A stretch of DNA of 64,000 nucleotides, taken from contig NC_010581.1 of assembly GCF_000019845.1 (NCBI RefSeq), positions 2,423,501-2,487,500 on the forward strand. Direction: 5' to 3'. The first letter of the stretch is position 1. Each line of letters opens with the position of its first letter. Position numbers and translations under genes: made by a program. The notes beneath the pieces are model-generated. The model saw only the letters and a list, made by a program, of their open reading frames with translations. It was not told where the DNA came from and did not search any database. The stretch comes from Beijerinckia indica subsp. indica ATCC 9039 (GTDB taxonomy: Bacteria; Pseudomonadota; Alphaproteobacteria; Rhizobiales; Beijerinckiaceae). Of the stretch, positions 34,796 through 44,858 are shown one piece after another.

Positions 34796-37700
34796 GTGAG
34801 CAAACTTCTCTCCCTTCTCCAGAACAATCGTTCCATCGTCATCGGCGTTCTCTTGATCCTCATGCTGTTTGGGATTGCGGACGTCACTCGTCTTCCCGTG
34901 GAATCGGTGCCGGATATTTCGCCGCAACAAGTTCTGGTCTCCGTCGTCGCGCCCGGCCTCGCCACGGAGGAGGTCGAAAAACTCATCACCTTTCCGATCG
35001 AGGCCAGTATGTCAGGCATCCCTGGCATGATTGATCTCAGATCCGTTTCCCGCTCGGGTATTTCGGTCGTCTATGTACAATTTGCCGACGACACCGATAT
35101 CAATCTCGATCGCACGTATGTCGGACAGCGTATCCAGGCGGCACGGGCCAATATTTCTGTTCCTGGCCTAACCATCAATATGGGCCCCTTGGCGACCGGG
35201 CTCGGTGAAATCATGCAAATCCAGATTCATGGGACGACGCAAACGCTCATGGATCTCAACCGCATCATGACTTGGACGGTCGTGCCGCAACTGAAATTGA
35301 TTCCCGGCGTAGCCGATGTCAATGTCAATGGTGGCGCCGAGGAAACCTTCGAAATAGCCTTGGATATGGCGCGATTAAATGCTTTTGATCTCTCGGTCGG
35401 CGACGTCTTCCGCGCGGTCGATGAGAACAACGCAGTTTCCGGTGGTGCCTGGATCGAACATTATGCGGAGCAGCAGATCGTCGCCGGTCGTGGGCTCATT
35501 CGGGATCTGGATGATTTCGGCGCCATTTTTGTCCGCGCCGGCCCCAATGGCACGGCTCTCTATTTGCGTGATCTCGGTCGTATATCGCAGGCACCTCGCA
35601 CGAGACTAGGCGCGGTGACGCGCGACAACAAAGGTGAAATCGTCAACGGCGTCGTCATGATGCAGACGGGCTCAAATTCCGGGGTGACGCTTGCCGCCAT
35701 CGAAGAAGCTTTGCCGACGATCAAGAAATCCCTCCCCCTCGGCGTCACACTTGAACCCTATTACAATCGCGGTACTCTGACTGGAAAGACGATCCAGACG
35801 GTCAAGGAAAATCTTGTCATCGGCGCGGCTTTGGTGGTTTTCGTCCTCCTGGTGGTCATCGGCGACTGGCGTGCATCTCTCGTGATCGCGTCAGTCATCC
35901 CCGTCGCCCTGATTTGCGCCATGGTGGGGATTCATCATCTTGGCATTTCCGCCAATCTTCTCAGCCTCGGCGCCATCGATTTCGGCATGATCGTGGACAG
36001 CTCCTTGGTCGTTGTCGAAAACACCATGGCGCATCGCCTGCGGGAACAAAAAGGCGATTTCCGAAGCCTGGTCGTCACCTCGGTCTGTCAGGTGGTCCGG
36101 CCCGTCAGTTTCGCGATTCTCGTGATCATGATGGTCTATCTGCCAATCCTGACGTTGACCGGCATCGAGGGGAAGATGTTCAGGCCAATGGCGCAGACCG
36201 TTATCATTGCGCTCATGGCGTCTCTAGCCTACTCCATCCTTTGTGTTCCCGTTCTGACCAGCATCGTCTTGCCTTTCAGCAAACCGCATGGCGACACTTT
36301 ATTTATCAATGTCCTGCGCCGTCGCTATGGTCCTCTCGTTTTATGGTGCGAGGATCACCCCAAAATTCTGTTCGGTTCGACGGCGGGGATTTTCCTGTTT
36401 TCCGTCTTCCTCGCTATGCGTCTCGGCGGTGAATTCATTCCGCAACTTCAGGAAGGATCGCTGGTCGTTACCCAGACCCGCCTGCCGAGCGCCTCGTTGA
36501 AGACATCTCTGCATTCCGTCAATCTGGTCGAGCGGACGCTCATGAGCTTTCCCGAGGTCCGAACCGTCGTCAGTAATACGGGCACCTCGGCCATTCCAAC
36601 CGATCCCATGGGCATGAATGAAACCGATACATTCGTGTTTCTCAAGGACCCGGCGGAATGGAAGACCGCGTCCAGCCAGGAAGAACTCGTCACGATTTTC
36701 GACAAGGCCGTGCGCGAACAAGTCCCAGATTCGCAATTTTCCTGGAGCCAGCCCGTCCAGATGCGCATGGATGATCTTCTATCCGGCGTGCGCACGCAAA
36801 TCGCTATATCGATCTATGGAGACGACCTTGGCACCTTGCAAGATCTCGGCAACAAGATCGTCTCCGTCTTGAATGATATCCCGGGTGCAGCGGATGTCGC
36901 CGCTCAGGGCAGCGGCAGTATTCCCTTCCTGCATGTCGATATTGATCGACAGGCCGCGGCCCGGCTCAATGTGCGTTTGCAGGATGTGCTCGACATTGTC
37001 GAAGCCATTGGTGGTCATATCGGCAAGCCGGTCGTGGTGAATAATGCCTTGATCAGCACGCAGGTGAGATTGGACCCGGAAGTCAGTAATTCACGCGACA
37101 AGATCGCCTATTTGCGCGTCAAACGCGCCGGTGGCGGCACGGTCTTGCTCTCCCAGGTTGCACGTGTCGTGGTTGAGGATGGCCCGCCGCGCATCAGCCG
37201 TGACCGTATTCAAAGACGCATGATCGTCCAGGCCAATGTCCGTGGGCGGGATCTCGGCTCTTTCGTGCAAGCGGCACAACAGGCTGTCGGAAAGCAAGTC
37301 CATATGCCGCCCGGTTATCGCCTGATTTGGGAGGGCCAGTTCCGCAATCTTCAATCCGCCATGCAACGCTTGTCGATCGTGGTGCCGATTGCCCTCGCCC
37401 TGATCTTCGGCTTGCTCGTCGTGGCACTCAGTTCGGTGCGTTTGGCTCTGCTTGTTTTCGTCAATTTGCCTATCGCCGCCACCGGCGGCATTATCGCCCT
37501 TGTCCTGCGGGGACTGCCCTTCAGCATTTCCGCCGGCATTGGTTTCATCGCCTTGTTCGGTGTCGCCATCCTCAATGGTGTCGTGCTGATCAGCTATACA
37601 CAGCAGCAAAGGAAAACCGGCAAGAGTGCTGCCGAAGCGGCTTTCACGGCGGCGGAGGAACGTTTTCGTCCCGTCATGGCCACGGCCATGGTGGCGAGTC

Positions 37701-37855
37701 TCGGTTTCTTTCCCATGGCCTTTTCGACCAATGCCGGCGCCGAAGTTGAACGGCCTCTCGCCACAGTGGTGATCGGCGGACTGGTCTCGTCCACTTTGCT
37801 CACATTGCTCGTTTTACCTTCACTCTATACACGTTTCATGAGAAAAAATTCGTGA
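34796..37855 (+). CDS. heavy-metal efflux RND pump (CzcA/CusA family)
   Basis: 1019 aa from GTG 34796, whose ribosome site is the ggag of the adaptor's last codons; an alternative GTG at 34784 lacks one. It is a 12-helix inner-membrane proton/metal antiporter. The N-terminus VIGVLLILMLFGIADVTRLPVESVPDISP is typical of HME-RND proteins. The proton-relay segment in helix 4 reads AIDFGMIVDSSLVVVEN (the DFG..VD...EN form of CzcA-like pumps). Large periplasmic loops carry the pore domains, and FGVAILNGVVLISY closes the second half. The ion (Co/Zn/Cd/Ni or Cu/Ag) is not decided. Overlaps the response-regulator start by 4 bases. Confidence 0.93.
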   Translation: MSKLLSLLQNNRSIVIGVLLILMLFGIADVTRLPVESVPDISPQQVLVSVVAPGLATEEVEKLITFPIEASMSGIPGMIDLRSVSRSGISVVYVQFADDTDINLDRTYVGQRIQAARANISVPGLTINMGPLATGLGEIMQIQIHGTTQTLMDLNRIMTWTVVPQLKLIPGVADVNVNGGAEETFEIALDMARLNAFDLSVGDVFRAVDENNAVSGGAWIEHYAEQQIVAGRGLIRDLDDFGAIFVRAGPNGTALYLRDLGRISQAPRTRLGAVTRDNKGEIVNGVVMMQTGSNSGVTLAAIEEALPTIKKSLPLGVTLEPYYNRGTLTGKTIQTVKENLVIGAALVVFVLLVVIGDWRASLVIASVIPVALICAMVGIHHLGISANLLSLGAIDFGMIVDSSLVVVENTMAHRLREQKGDFRSLVVTSVCQVVRPVSFAILVIMMVYLPILTLTGIEGKMFRPMAQTVIIALMASLAYSILCVPVLTSIVLPFSKPHGDTLFINVLRRRYGPLVLWCEDHPKILFGSTAGIFLFSVFLAMRLGGEFIPQLQEGSLVVTQTRLPSASLKTSLHSVNLVERTLMSFPEVRTVVSNTGTSAIPTDPMGMNETDTFVFLKDPAEWKTASSQEELVTIFDKAVREQVPDSQFSWSQPVQMRMDDLLSGVRTQIAISIYGDDLGTLQDLGNKIVSVLNDIPGAADVAAQGSGSIPFLHVDIDRQAAARLNVRLQDVLDIVEAIGGHIGKPVVVNNALISTQVRLDPEVSNSRDKIAYLRVKRAGGGTVLLSQVARVVVEDGPPRISRDRIQRRMIVQANVRGRDLGSFVQAAQQAVGKQVHMPPGYRLIWEGQFRNLQSAMQRLSIVVPIALALIFGLLVVALSSVRLALLVFVNLPIAATGGIIALVLRGLPFSISAGIGFIALFGVAILNGVVLISYTQQQRKTGKSAAEAAFTAAEERFRPVMATAMVASLGFFPMAFSTNAGAEVERPLATVVIGGLVSSTLLTLLVLPSLYTRFMRKNS

Positions 37856-38508
37856 GAGTTCTCATCGTCGAAGACGAAGATGCGCTCGGTTCCGCAGTGC
37901 GGGATCAAGTGCGTCACGCGGGGCATGCGACAGATTGGTTCAAGACGTTGCAAAGCGCGCAGGCCGCCCTGGATACGACTGATTACGATCTCCTCCTCTT
38001 GGACCTTGGCCTCCCTGATGGCAATGGCCTTGAGTTTCTGAAAGCAATTCGCAGAAGCAATAGCAAAATGGCAATTCTGGTCATGACCGCGCATGATCAA
38101 ATCAGCGATCGCATCGCCGGATTGTCGGAAGGTGCCGACGATTACATCGTCAAACCTTTCGACCTCGATGAGCTGATCGCGCGCATCGATGCCGTCTATC
38201 GCCGTTATGCGCCGGTTGCCGAGGAGGGGATCAAGATCAATGACATTCATCTCGATCTTCACGGACAACGCCTGACGAAAAGTGGCGTCGACGTGGAATT
38301 GACAGCCAAGGAATGGGCGATACTCGAACTTCTGGCCCGCCGGCCCGGCATGATCATCTCCAAGGAACGCATCGAGGAAGCCCTCTATGGGTTTGGCGAG
38401 GAAATCGAAAGTAACGCAATCGAAGTTTTCGTGAGCCGAATTCGAAAAAAAGTGGGACGCAATATCATCCGTACGGTGCGAGGCCGCGGTTATTGTCTCG
38501 CGAGGTAA
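37852..38508 (+). CDS. OmpR-family response regulator of the metal efflux operon
   Basis: 218 aa starting at GTG 37852, which overlaps the RND pump stop. The receiver domain has VLIVEDEDALG, phospho-acceptor Asp51 in LLLLDLGLPDG, and the GADDYIVKPFD lysine loop. The C-terminal OmpR/PhoB winged helix reads LTAKEWAILELLARRPG and VFVSRIRKKVG, then RTVRGRGYCL. CusR/CzcR-like role is inferred from the operon. Confidence 0.94.
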   Translation: MRVLIVEDEDALGSAVRDQVRHAGHATDWFKTLQSAQAALDTTDYDLLLLDLGLPDGNGLEFLKAIRRSNSKMAILVMTAHDQISDRIAGLSEGADDYIVKPFDLDELIARIDAVYRRYAPVAEEGIKINDIHLDLHGQRLTKSGVDVELTAKEWAILELLARRPGMIISKERIEEALYGFGEEIESNAIEVFVSRIRKKVGRNIIRTVRGRGYCLAR

Positions 38509-38513
38509 CAGGA

Positions 38514-39863
38514 ATGAAGAGCTGGAGTCTCGCATCACGCATTGTCGCAAGCGTTCTCATCGTCATTTCCGGCTGCCTCGTCCTCCTCGGTCTTTCCGTC
38601 GGTGCCTTCACGCGTTACGAGGTGACGGAACGGCTGGACAATTCCTTACAGGAAGTCTCGGAACGGCTGGAATTTGTTGCCTCCTCTAGTCAAGCGCAGA
38701 TTCCAGAGAATGGCATCGCTCTCCTTCCCGGCGTCGATAAACGGACCCTCGCTTATCAAATCGTTGCCCCTTCCGGTAACGTGCGCCTGCGATCGCAAAA
38801 TGCCTCGCCGGAAGCCTTCGTGTATCCATTGAAGGAAGGGTTTCATAATATCAAAGACTTTCGCGTCTATGTTACGCATTCAGCCGCGACACCCTATTAC
38901 ATCATCGTCGGTGAACCCACCTTTCACCGCCAGGAAGCCGTGAGACGCGCGGTCCTCATTGTCATTTTGCCGATCGTGATATTCCTGCCCTGCTCCTGGT
39001 TCCTGGTTCGCTTGACGGTCCTTCGTGCCTTGCGACCCTTGGTGCGATTGCAAACGGAAATAGGCAGCCGGGGTGGCACCAACCTCGATCCGATTCCCTC
39101 TCTCGACCTCCCCAGTGAGATCGCGACGATCCATGCTGCCGTCAATTTGCTCTTGAATCGTCTGAAAAAGGCACTCGCCACCGAACGGATGTTTGCGACC
39201 AACAGTGCACACGAATTGCGAAATCCAATCGCTGGTCTTTTGGCGCAGACACAAATTCTCAACGATCAATTGAAAGGAAGCCAGTATGGCGCTCGTACAC
39301 TTGCCATTGTCCAGCAAACAAAACGCATTTCTCGTTTGACAGAAAAATTGCTGCAACTTTCAAGGGCCACATCCGGTGTTTCCTTGAAAAATGAGCGTTT
39401 CGATCTGCTTCCTATTCTTTATTTGTTGATCGATGAATATTCGGACAAGGCGCCAAATGGTCCACCGATCAGGATGGAAACAGATCATATCAGTGATTTT
39501 TATATTTATGGAGACATCGACACGACTGGCATTCTCTTTCGGAATCTGATCGAGAATGCAATCAATCATGGAGACAAGGATCACGGAATAGACATTCATG
39601 TTTCCAGCGATGGCTTTATTGACATCGTCAATGAATGCACCGCCCTCGATCCAGCAATCCTGACTACAATCACCGATCCCTTCGTGCGCGGAAGCTCTTC
39701 CTCGAAAGGGGGAGGACTCGGGCTGGCAATCGTCTATAATATTATAAGCCAGATGCACGGCCAGATGACGATCAAATCACCCATCCCTGGGCGAGACACG
39801 GGCTTTGTCATCAGAGTTTCATTTGAGAATTTTAATATAATAATGGAAAAGTCTGAGCTCTAG
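38514..39863 (+). CDS. sensor histidine kinase of the metal efflux operon
   Basis: 449 aa from ATG 38514 (cagga upstream), five bases after the regulator stop. Two membrane segments (about 10-32 and 145-168) enclose a periplasmic sensor of ~110 residues. A HAMP-like linker leads to the dimerisation/H-box NSAHELRNPIAGLLA. The ATPase has N-box FRNLIENAINHGD and G-box GGGLGLAIVYNI. CusS/CzcS-like. The last gene of the efflux operon; a terminator follows at 39929. Confidence 0.93.
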   Translation: MKSWSLASRIVASVLIVISGCLVLLGLSVGAFTRYEVTERLDNSLQEVSERLEFVASSSQAQIPENGIALLPGVDKRTLAYQIVAPSGNVRLRSQNASPEAFVYPLKEGFHNIKDFRVYVTHSAATPYYIIVGEPTFHRQEAVRRAVLIVILPIVIFLPCSWFLVRLTVLRALRPLVRLQTEIGSRGGTNLDPIPSLDLPSEIATIHAAVNLLLNRLKKALATERMFATNSAHELRNPIAGLLAQTQILNDQLKGSQYGARTLAIVQQTKRISRLTEKLLQLSRATSGVSLKNERFDLLPILYLLIDEYSDKAPNGPPIRMETDHISDFYIYGDIDTTGILFRNLIENAINHGDKDHGIDIHVSSDGFIDIVNECTALDPAILTTITDPFVRGSSSSKGGGLGLAIVYNIISQMHGQMTIKSPIPGRDTGFVIRVSFENFNIIMEKSEL

Positions 39864-39928
39864 AAAACGACATAGGGTATGGGAAAAGCGATTGAGACTC
39901 AATCAACGGAAATCAGTTCCCAATAGAG

Positions 39929-39954
39929 TAAGGCCATTCAACTGGCCTTATCTT
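39929..39954 (+). terminator. terminator of the metal efflux operon
   Basis: 8-bp stem taaggcca / tggcctta with a 6-base loop followed by tctt, 65 bases after the histidine kinase stop. Confidence 0.6.
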
Positions 39955-40033
39955 CATTGAATCCTATTTCCGTTTAGGTTAAGTTCTCGAACTCAATTGG
40001 ATTATCTTTCCTTAGCCTATCAAGATCTCATTC

Positions 40034-41470
40034 ATGCGGCCCGGCATTTTATGGATAGCGAGAAGCTTCGCCTGCCTGATCTGTCTGGCGTCAGCGCACG
40101 CGCAAAACTTGTCCGCCACGCCGGAGCTTCCTACCGAAGAAACGGAGGCGAAAGGCGCCAAACTTGACACGAGTGGTAATTTACTCGGCGATATGGGTGG
40201 ACTGCGCTCCTGGCTCTATGGCTATGGCGTCACTTTTTCCCTCATCGAGATCGACCAGGTCTTCGGCAATACGACCGGCGGCAAGGAACAAAGGCCAGCC
40301 TATATCGGCGTGACCGCCGCAACCTTGACCGCCGATCTCGAAAAATCCATTGGCCTGGAAGGCGGTCTCTTCAATGTCAGTGCCTTGCAGATCCACAGCC
40401 GTTCCATCACTCAAGCACAGCTTTTGACCTTCAACAATATCAGCGATTCCGAGGCCTGGTGGAGCACACGCCTCTTCGAAATGTGGTACCAGCAAGGCTT
40501 TTTCGACGATAAATTCGACATCAAGATCGGCCAGATCGATCTCGATACGGAATTCTGGATCAGCCAATATTCCGCCTTCTTCCACAATGCCTCATTTGGC
40601 TGGGCCTTGATGCCCTCCCTTGAGCTTTATTCCGGCGGCCCTTCCTATCCCATGGGTGCGTTGGGTGTTCGCCTGCGTTATCGGCCCGATAACCAATGGA
40701 CATTTCTGTTCGCCGGCGCGGATGATAATCCGACCGGCGGACCTTTTAGCAATCCCGTCGACCCCTCCAATCAAAGCTTGCATCCGAGCGGCACGTTCTT
40801 CAACCTCGGCAACGGCGCCTTGCTGATTGGAGAGATGCAATACACCCTCAATCCGCCCCCCAGCGACAAGTCGAAAGCGACCGACGATCCCGGCCTGCCC
40901 GGCACCTATCGTCTTGGCGGCCTCTATGATACCGCCTCCTTTCCCGACCCCCGTTTCGACACTGCCGGTCATCTGCTCGCTTCACCGCAGAGCAATGGAT
41001 ACCCCATGCAGCACAAGGGCAATTGGATGCTCTATGGCATCATGGACCAGATGATCTGGCGGCCATCGGTGGATTCTCCCACAGCGCTCGGCTTTTTCGC
41101 GCGGGCATCAGGCACCAATGATGACCGCAATATCGTTTCCTTCGCGGTCGATGCGGGATTCAATTTCAAAGGCGCCCTTGCTGGTCGCGAGAATGATACG
41201 TTCGGCATCGGCTGGGGCATGGGACAGGTGGGCAATCGGGCCCGTGCGGCAGATCGGGACCATTATTATTTTTCAAGCGATTTCTATCCCATTGGGGGCG
41301 CCGAACATCATTTCGAACTGACTTATGCCGCGCAGGTTACGCCCTGGCTGATCGTCCAGCCGGACTTCCAATACACATGGAACCCAAGCGGCGGCATTCT
41401 CAATCCCAACACTGGCAAGCTCATCGGTAATGAGCTGGTTTTGGGTCTTCACGCAGGCATTACATTTTGA
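40034..41470 (+). CDS. OprB-family carbohydrate-selective porin
   Basis: 478 aa. Signal peptide IARSFACLICLASAHAQ. The mature protein opens with the OprB family start (LLGDMGGLRSWLYGYGVTFSLIEIDQV) and goes on through LEGGLFNVSALQIHS, WYQQGFFDDKFDIKIGQIDLDTEFW, YPMGALGVRLRYRPD and the final barrel strands NELVLGLHAGITF with a terminal Phe. It forms a beta-barrel pore for sugars or, in methylotroph relatives, other small solutes. Monocistronic and convergent with pheS; an 8-bp stem at 41478-41504 may separate the transcripts. Confidence 0.88.
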   Translation: MRPGILWIARSFACLICLASAHAQNLSATPELPTEETEAKGAKLDTSGNLLGDMGGLRSWLYGYGVTFSLIEIDQVFGNTTGGKEQRPAYIGVTAATLTADLEKSIGLEGGLFNVSALQIHSRSITQAQLLTFNNISDSEAWWSTRLFEMWYQQGFFDDKFDIKIGQIDLDTEFWISQYSAFFHNASFGWALMPSLELYSGGPSYPMGALGVRLRYRPDNQWTFLFAGADDNPTGGPFSNPVDPSNQSLHPSGTFFNLGNGALLIGEMQYTLNPPPSDKSKATDDPGLPGTYRLGGLYDTASFPDPRFDTAGHLLASPQSNGYPMQHKGNWMLYGIMDQMIWRPSVDSPTALGFFARASGTNDDRNIVSFAVDAGFNFKGALAGRENDTFGIGWGMGQVGNRARAADRDHYYFSSDFYPIGGAEHHFELTYAAQVTPWLIVQPDFQYTWNPSGGILNPNTGKLIGNELVLGLHAGITF

Positions 41471-41523
41471 ATGCCTTTGGACTCATCCACACGAATTGAG
41501 TCCATGCCAATGAACGACGCCGA

Positions 41524-42606
41524 TTAGCTACTCAATCCGGAAAGCAGGCTTGGCATATCGAGCGGTCGGAATCCGTAATGGTTGAGCCAACGAATATCAG
41601 CCTCAAAAAAGGCTCTGAGATCAGGCATGCCATATTTCAGCATGGCGATACGGTCGATTCCCATGCCCCAGGCGAAGCCTTGATAGACATCGGGGTCCAG
41701 ACCGCAATTGCGCAAGACGTTGGGATGCACCATCCCGCATCCCAAAATTTCCAGCCAATCCTCACCCTCGCCGAAGCGGATTTCTCCCCCCTTGCGTGAA
41801 CATTGGATATCAACTTCCATCGACGGTTCTGTGAACGGGAAATAGCTCGGCCGAAACCGCATCTTCACATCCGGCACCTCGAAGAAAGCCTTGCAGAATT
41901 CTTCAAGGATCCATTTGAGATGGCCAAGATGGGCCGACTTATCGATGACCAGCCCTTCGACCTGATGGAACATCGGCGTATGCGTCTGATCCGAGTCGCA
42001 GCGATAGGTGCGGCCGGGACAAATAACGCGGATCGGCGGTTTTTGCGTGAGCATGGTGCGCACTTGCACCGGACTCGTATGCGTCCGCAGCACCTTGCGC
42101 TGTCCCTGCGCATCCGGCTCGAAGAAAAACGTATCGTGCATGTCACGCGCCGGATGGTCCGGCGGGAAATTTAGCTTGGTGAAATTATAATCGTCGGTTT
42201 CGATATCCGGCCCCTCGGCGATGGCGAAACCCATTTCCGCGAAAATAGCGGCCAATTCATCCATGACCTGGGTGATCGGATGAATACGGCCCAATTCCTC
42301 CGGCCGCGGCAGCACCGGCAAGGTCACATCAATGATTTCGGCTGCAAGCCGCGCCTCGAGCTTTTGCTCTTTCAAGATGAGGCGGCGCTCAGCCAGCGCC
42401 TCATTGACCTTGTCCTTAAGCGCGTTGATAGCAGCGCCTTGCACCTTGCGTTCGTCCGGGCTCATCTTGCCCAAAGTGGCGAGAAGAGCCGAAATCGTCC
42501 CTTTCTTGCCGAGCGCGCCGACCCGGACGTTTTCCAGCTCCCCCTCGTCAGCGGCGAAGGCCACCTGGGCCAGCGTTTCCATCAGTAGGGTGTCGAGATC
42601 AGACAT
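41524..42606 (-). CDS. pheS: phenylalanine--tRNA ligase alpha subunit
   Basis: 360 aa class II synthetase alpha chain: coiled-coil N-terminus ([28 protein letters not shown]), motif 1 region [43 protein letters not shown], motif 2 [12 protein letters not shown] and [11 protein letters not shown], motif 3 [22 protein letters not shown]. It charges tRNA-Phe with PheT. The beta-subunit gene pheT, commonly next to pheS, is not in the window: pheS is followed by the convergent porin. Confidence 0.95.
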   Translation of the reverse strand: MSDLDTLLMETLAQVAFAADEGELENVRVGALGKKGTISALLATLGKMSPDERKVQGAAINALKDKVNEALAERRLILKEQKLEARLAAEIIDVTLPVLPRPEELGRIHPITQVMDELAAIFAEMGFAIAEGPDIETDDYNFTKLNFPPDHPARDMHDTFFFEPDAQGQRKVLRTHTSPVQVRTMLTQKPPIRVICPGRTYRCDSDQTHTPMFHQVEGLVIDKSAHLGHLKWILEEFCKAFFEVPDVKMRFRPSYFPFTEPSMEVDIQCSRKGGEIRFGEGEDWLEILGCGMVHPNVLRNCGLDPDVYQGFAWGMGIDRIAMLKYGMPDLRAFFEADIRWLNHYGFRPLDMPSLLSGLSS

Positions 42607-42699
42607 GGTTTGGAAATCCGGTCGAAATTTATGCCGCTTGTGCCACGCCCCTGTGGCAAAGTCGAGAGTGCATGGCGGAGAAGGAGCCTGGGCGTAGAT

Positions 42700-43023
42700 T
42701 CAGCGCGTGGCGGACGTGATCCAGGCAAGATAGGCCGGCGCGCCCTGGCTTATGTCGATTTCGACGATCTCCGGTGTCACATATTCGTGCAGGCTCAAAA
42801 TAGCGGCCTCGACATCGGCATAATCGTCGCGCTTGATCTTGCAGAAAAGCAGGAGCTCCTGATCATTTTGCACAGCGTCCTCCCATCGATAAAAACTTTC
42901 GATTGGCAGGATCTGGACACAGGCCGCGAGCCTGTCTTCGACCAAAGCTTGCGCAATGCGGCGGGCATTTTCCGCCCCGCCGCATGTGGTCATCACCAAG
43001 GCGAAGGCCGCGTCCGTGCTCAT
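42700..43023 (-). CDS. cutA: CutA1 divalent-ion tolerance protein
   Basis: 107 aa trimeric CutA1: ALVMTTCGGAENARRIAQALVEDRLAACVQILPI and FYRWEDAVQNDQELLLFCKIK, then LHEYVTPEIVEIDISQGAPAYLAWI cover the full family. Linked historically to copper tolerance, but the biochemical role is unclear. Its start overlaps the stop of the upstream aminopeptidase by 4 bases, so the two are co-transcribed. Confidence 0.93.
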   Translation of the reverse strand: MSTDAAFALVMTTCGGAENARRIAQALVEDRLAACVQILPIESFYRWEDAVQNDQELLLFCKIKRDDYADVEAAILSLHEYVTPEIVEIDISQGAPAYLAWITSATR

Positions 43024-44858
43024 GGCTTTTTCAGCTTCTGCGTCGCCTGTTTCAGCCAGCGCGCGACATCCGGTGCGACGAGCGGAGAAAGCTCGGCGAG
43101 GACACGCGCATGATAGGCATTGAGCCAGGCAATCTCTTGCGCATCGAGCAGTTTCGGCTCGACAAGGGCCAGATCGATCGGCGCCAAGGTGATCGTCTCG
43201 AAACCAAGCATCTCACGCTCGGCGTCTGGAATCTCGCGCGGCTCGACAATGACGAGATTTTCGATCCGGATTCCCCAATGACCAGCGTTGTAATAGCCAG
43301 GTTCGTTCGAGAGGATCATGCCAGGTTCGAGCGCGACGCTGCTCACCTTCGAAATGCGCTGCGGCCCTTCATGCACGGAGAGATAGGAGCCGACACCATG
43401 GCCAGTGCCATGGTCAAAATCGAGCCCAGCCTGCCATAGAGCCATGCGGGCCAAGGCATCGATCTGTTGGCCGGACGTACCCTTCGGAAAAACCGCCCGC
43501 GCGATGGCGATATGGCCTTTCAGCACACGCGTGAAACGATCGCGCATGAGGGCCGTCGGCCGGCCGACGGCGAGCGTGCGCGTAATATCCGTGGTGCCAT
43601 CCTCATATTGACCGCCGGAATCGATCAGGAAAATCCCTTTGCCGATCTTGCGGTTTGATTTGTTGGTCACGTGATAATGCGGGATCGCCGCATTAGGTCC
43701 CGCCGCCGCGATCGAGGGGAAGGACACATCCTTCAGCTTGCGCGTATCGCGCCGAAAGGTTTCGAGCGCTTCAGCCGCATCGATCTCCGTCAGCCGGCCA
43801 GACGGCGCATTGAGGGAAAACCAATGCAAAAATGCGATCATGGCCGCGCCATCGCGGCGATGCGCCTCGCGCATGCCCTTGAGCTCGGCTTTGTTCTTGC
43901 GCGCCTTCATCAAGGCAATCGGATCAGGCCCAATCTCATGATGACCGCCTGCTCCGGCGACGAGTTCCGACAATTTGGCTGGCGCCGTGGCTTGATCGAA
44001 AGCGACGCTCTTTTTCTGCTGTCCCAGAGCGACGAGATCGGCCTCGAGCGCAGCCGGCTCCGCAAGATCAGCCAATTCCAACAGTTTATCGCGCAGGCTT
44101 GCGTCGAGCTTTCGTGCATCCACATAAAGGCGCGGCTTTGCGTCGGCGGTTTTCTCGCGGTTGAAAATCAACGCATAGGCCAAGGGCAAAGGCGTATGAG
44201 CAACGTCGCTGCCGCGAATGTTGAAGGCCCAGGCGACCGCATGCGGATCACTGACCAGCAGCGCATCCCGTGTCCCAAGCGAGCCTGCAATGCGTTCGAG
44301 CTTGTGCTCCGCCGTCTCTCCCGCGAATTTTTTCGGATGCAGATTGATCTTGCCGAGGGGAATTGCCGGGCGATCCTGCCAGACGGAATCGATCGGATTG
44401 GTATCGACAGCAATGAGTTCTCCGCCTGCCGCTTCGACGGCTCGGCGATACCGTTCGATCTGTCCCGGCGTATGCAGCCATGGATCATAGCCAAGCTTGG
44501 CACCTTGCGGCAGATGCTTCGCAAGCCAGGTCTCGGAGCTGATGTCCGCCAAGGCAACAGGCTCGAAGAGCTTGGTATCGACCTGATCCCACACAGCGAG
44601 AATATAGCGGCCATCAACGAAAATCACCGCGCGATCCGCGAGCACCACGGCGAGCCCAGCCGAACCGGTAAAGCCCGAAAGCCAGGCCAATCGTTCCTCG
44701 GAGGGAGGCACATATTCGTTTTGATGCTCGTCGGCACGGGGAACGAGAAATCCGTCGAGACCGAGTTCCGCAAGTTTCGACCGCAAAAGAGCGGTACGTT
44801 CATGCCCGAGGGACGGATCAGCAACCTCCTCGAAGGATTGAAAGAGACTTTCGAACAT
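43020..44858 (-). CDS. Xaa-Pro aminopeptidase (aminopeptidase P, M24B)
   Basis: 612 aa, cytosolic di-metal peptidase that removes N-terminal residues before proline. N-terminal creatinase domains (FLVPRADEHQNEYVPPSEERLAWLSGFTGSAG) precede the pita-bread catalytic domain. The metal ligands are in IDSGGQYEDGTTDITRT (two Asp), DHGTGHGVGSYLSVHEGP (His), ILSNEPGYY (Glu) and GIRIENLVIV (Glu). The length is that of the long three-domain APP form. Followed by cutA with ATGA overlap. Confidence 0.93.
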   Translation of the reverse strand: MFESLFQSFEEVADPSLGHERTALLRSKLAELGLDGFLVPRADEHQNEYVPPSEERLAWLSGFTGSAGLAVVLADRAVIFVDGRYILAVWDQVDTKLFEPVALADISSETWLAKHLPQGAKLGYDPWLHTPGQIERYRRAVEAAGGELIAVDTNPIDSVWQDRPAIPLGKINLHPKKFAGETAEHKLERIAGSLGTRDALLVSDPHAVAWAFNIRGSDVAHTPLPLAYALIFNREKTADAKPRLYVDARKLDASLRDKLLELADLAEPAALEADLVALGQQKKSVAFDQATAPAKLSELVAGAGGHHEIGPDPIALMKARKNKAELKGMREAHRRDGAAMIAFLHWFSLNAPSGRLTEIDAAEALETFRRDTRKLKDVSFPSIAAAGPNAAIPHYHVTNKSNRKIGKGIFLIDSGGQYEDGTTDITRTLAVGRPTALMRDRFTRVLKGHIAIARAVFPKGTSGQQIDALARMALWQAGLDFDHGTGHGVGSYLSVHEGPQRISKVSSVALEPGMILSNEPGYYNAGHWGIRIENLVIVEPREIPDAEREMLGFETITLAPIDLALVEPKLLDAQEIAWLNAYHARVLAELSPLVAPDVARWLKQATQKLKKP

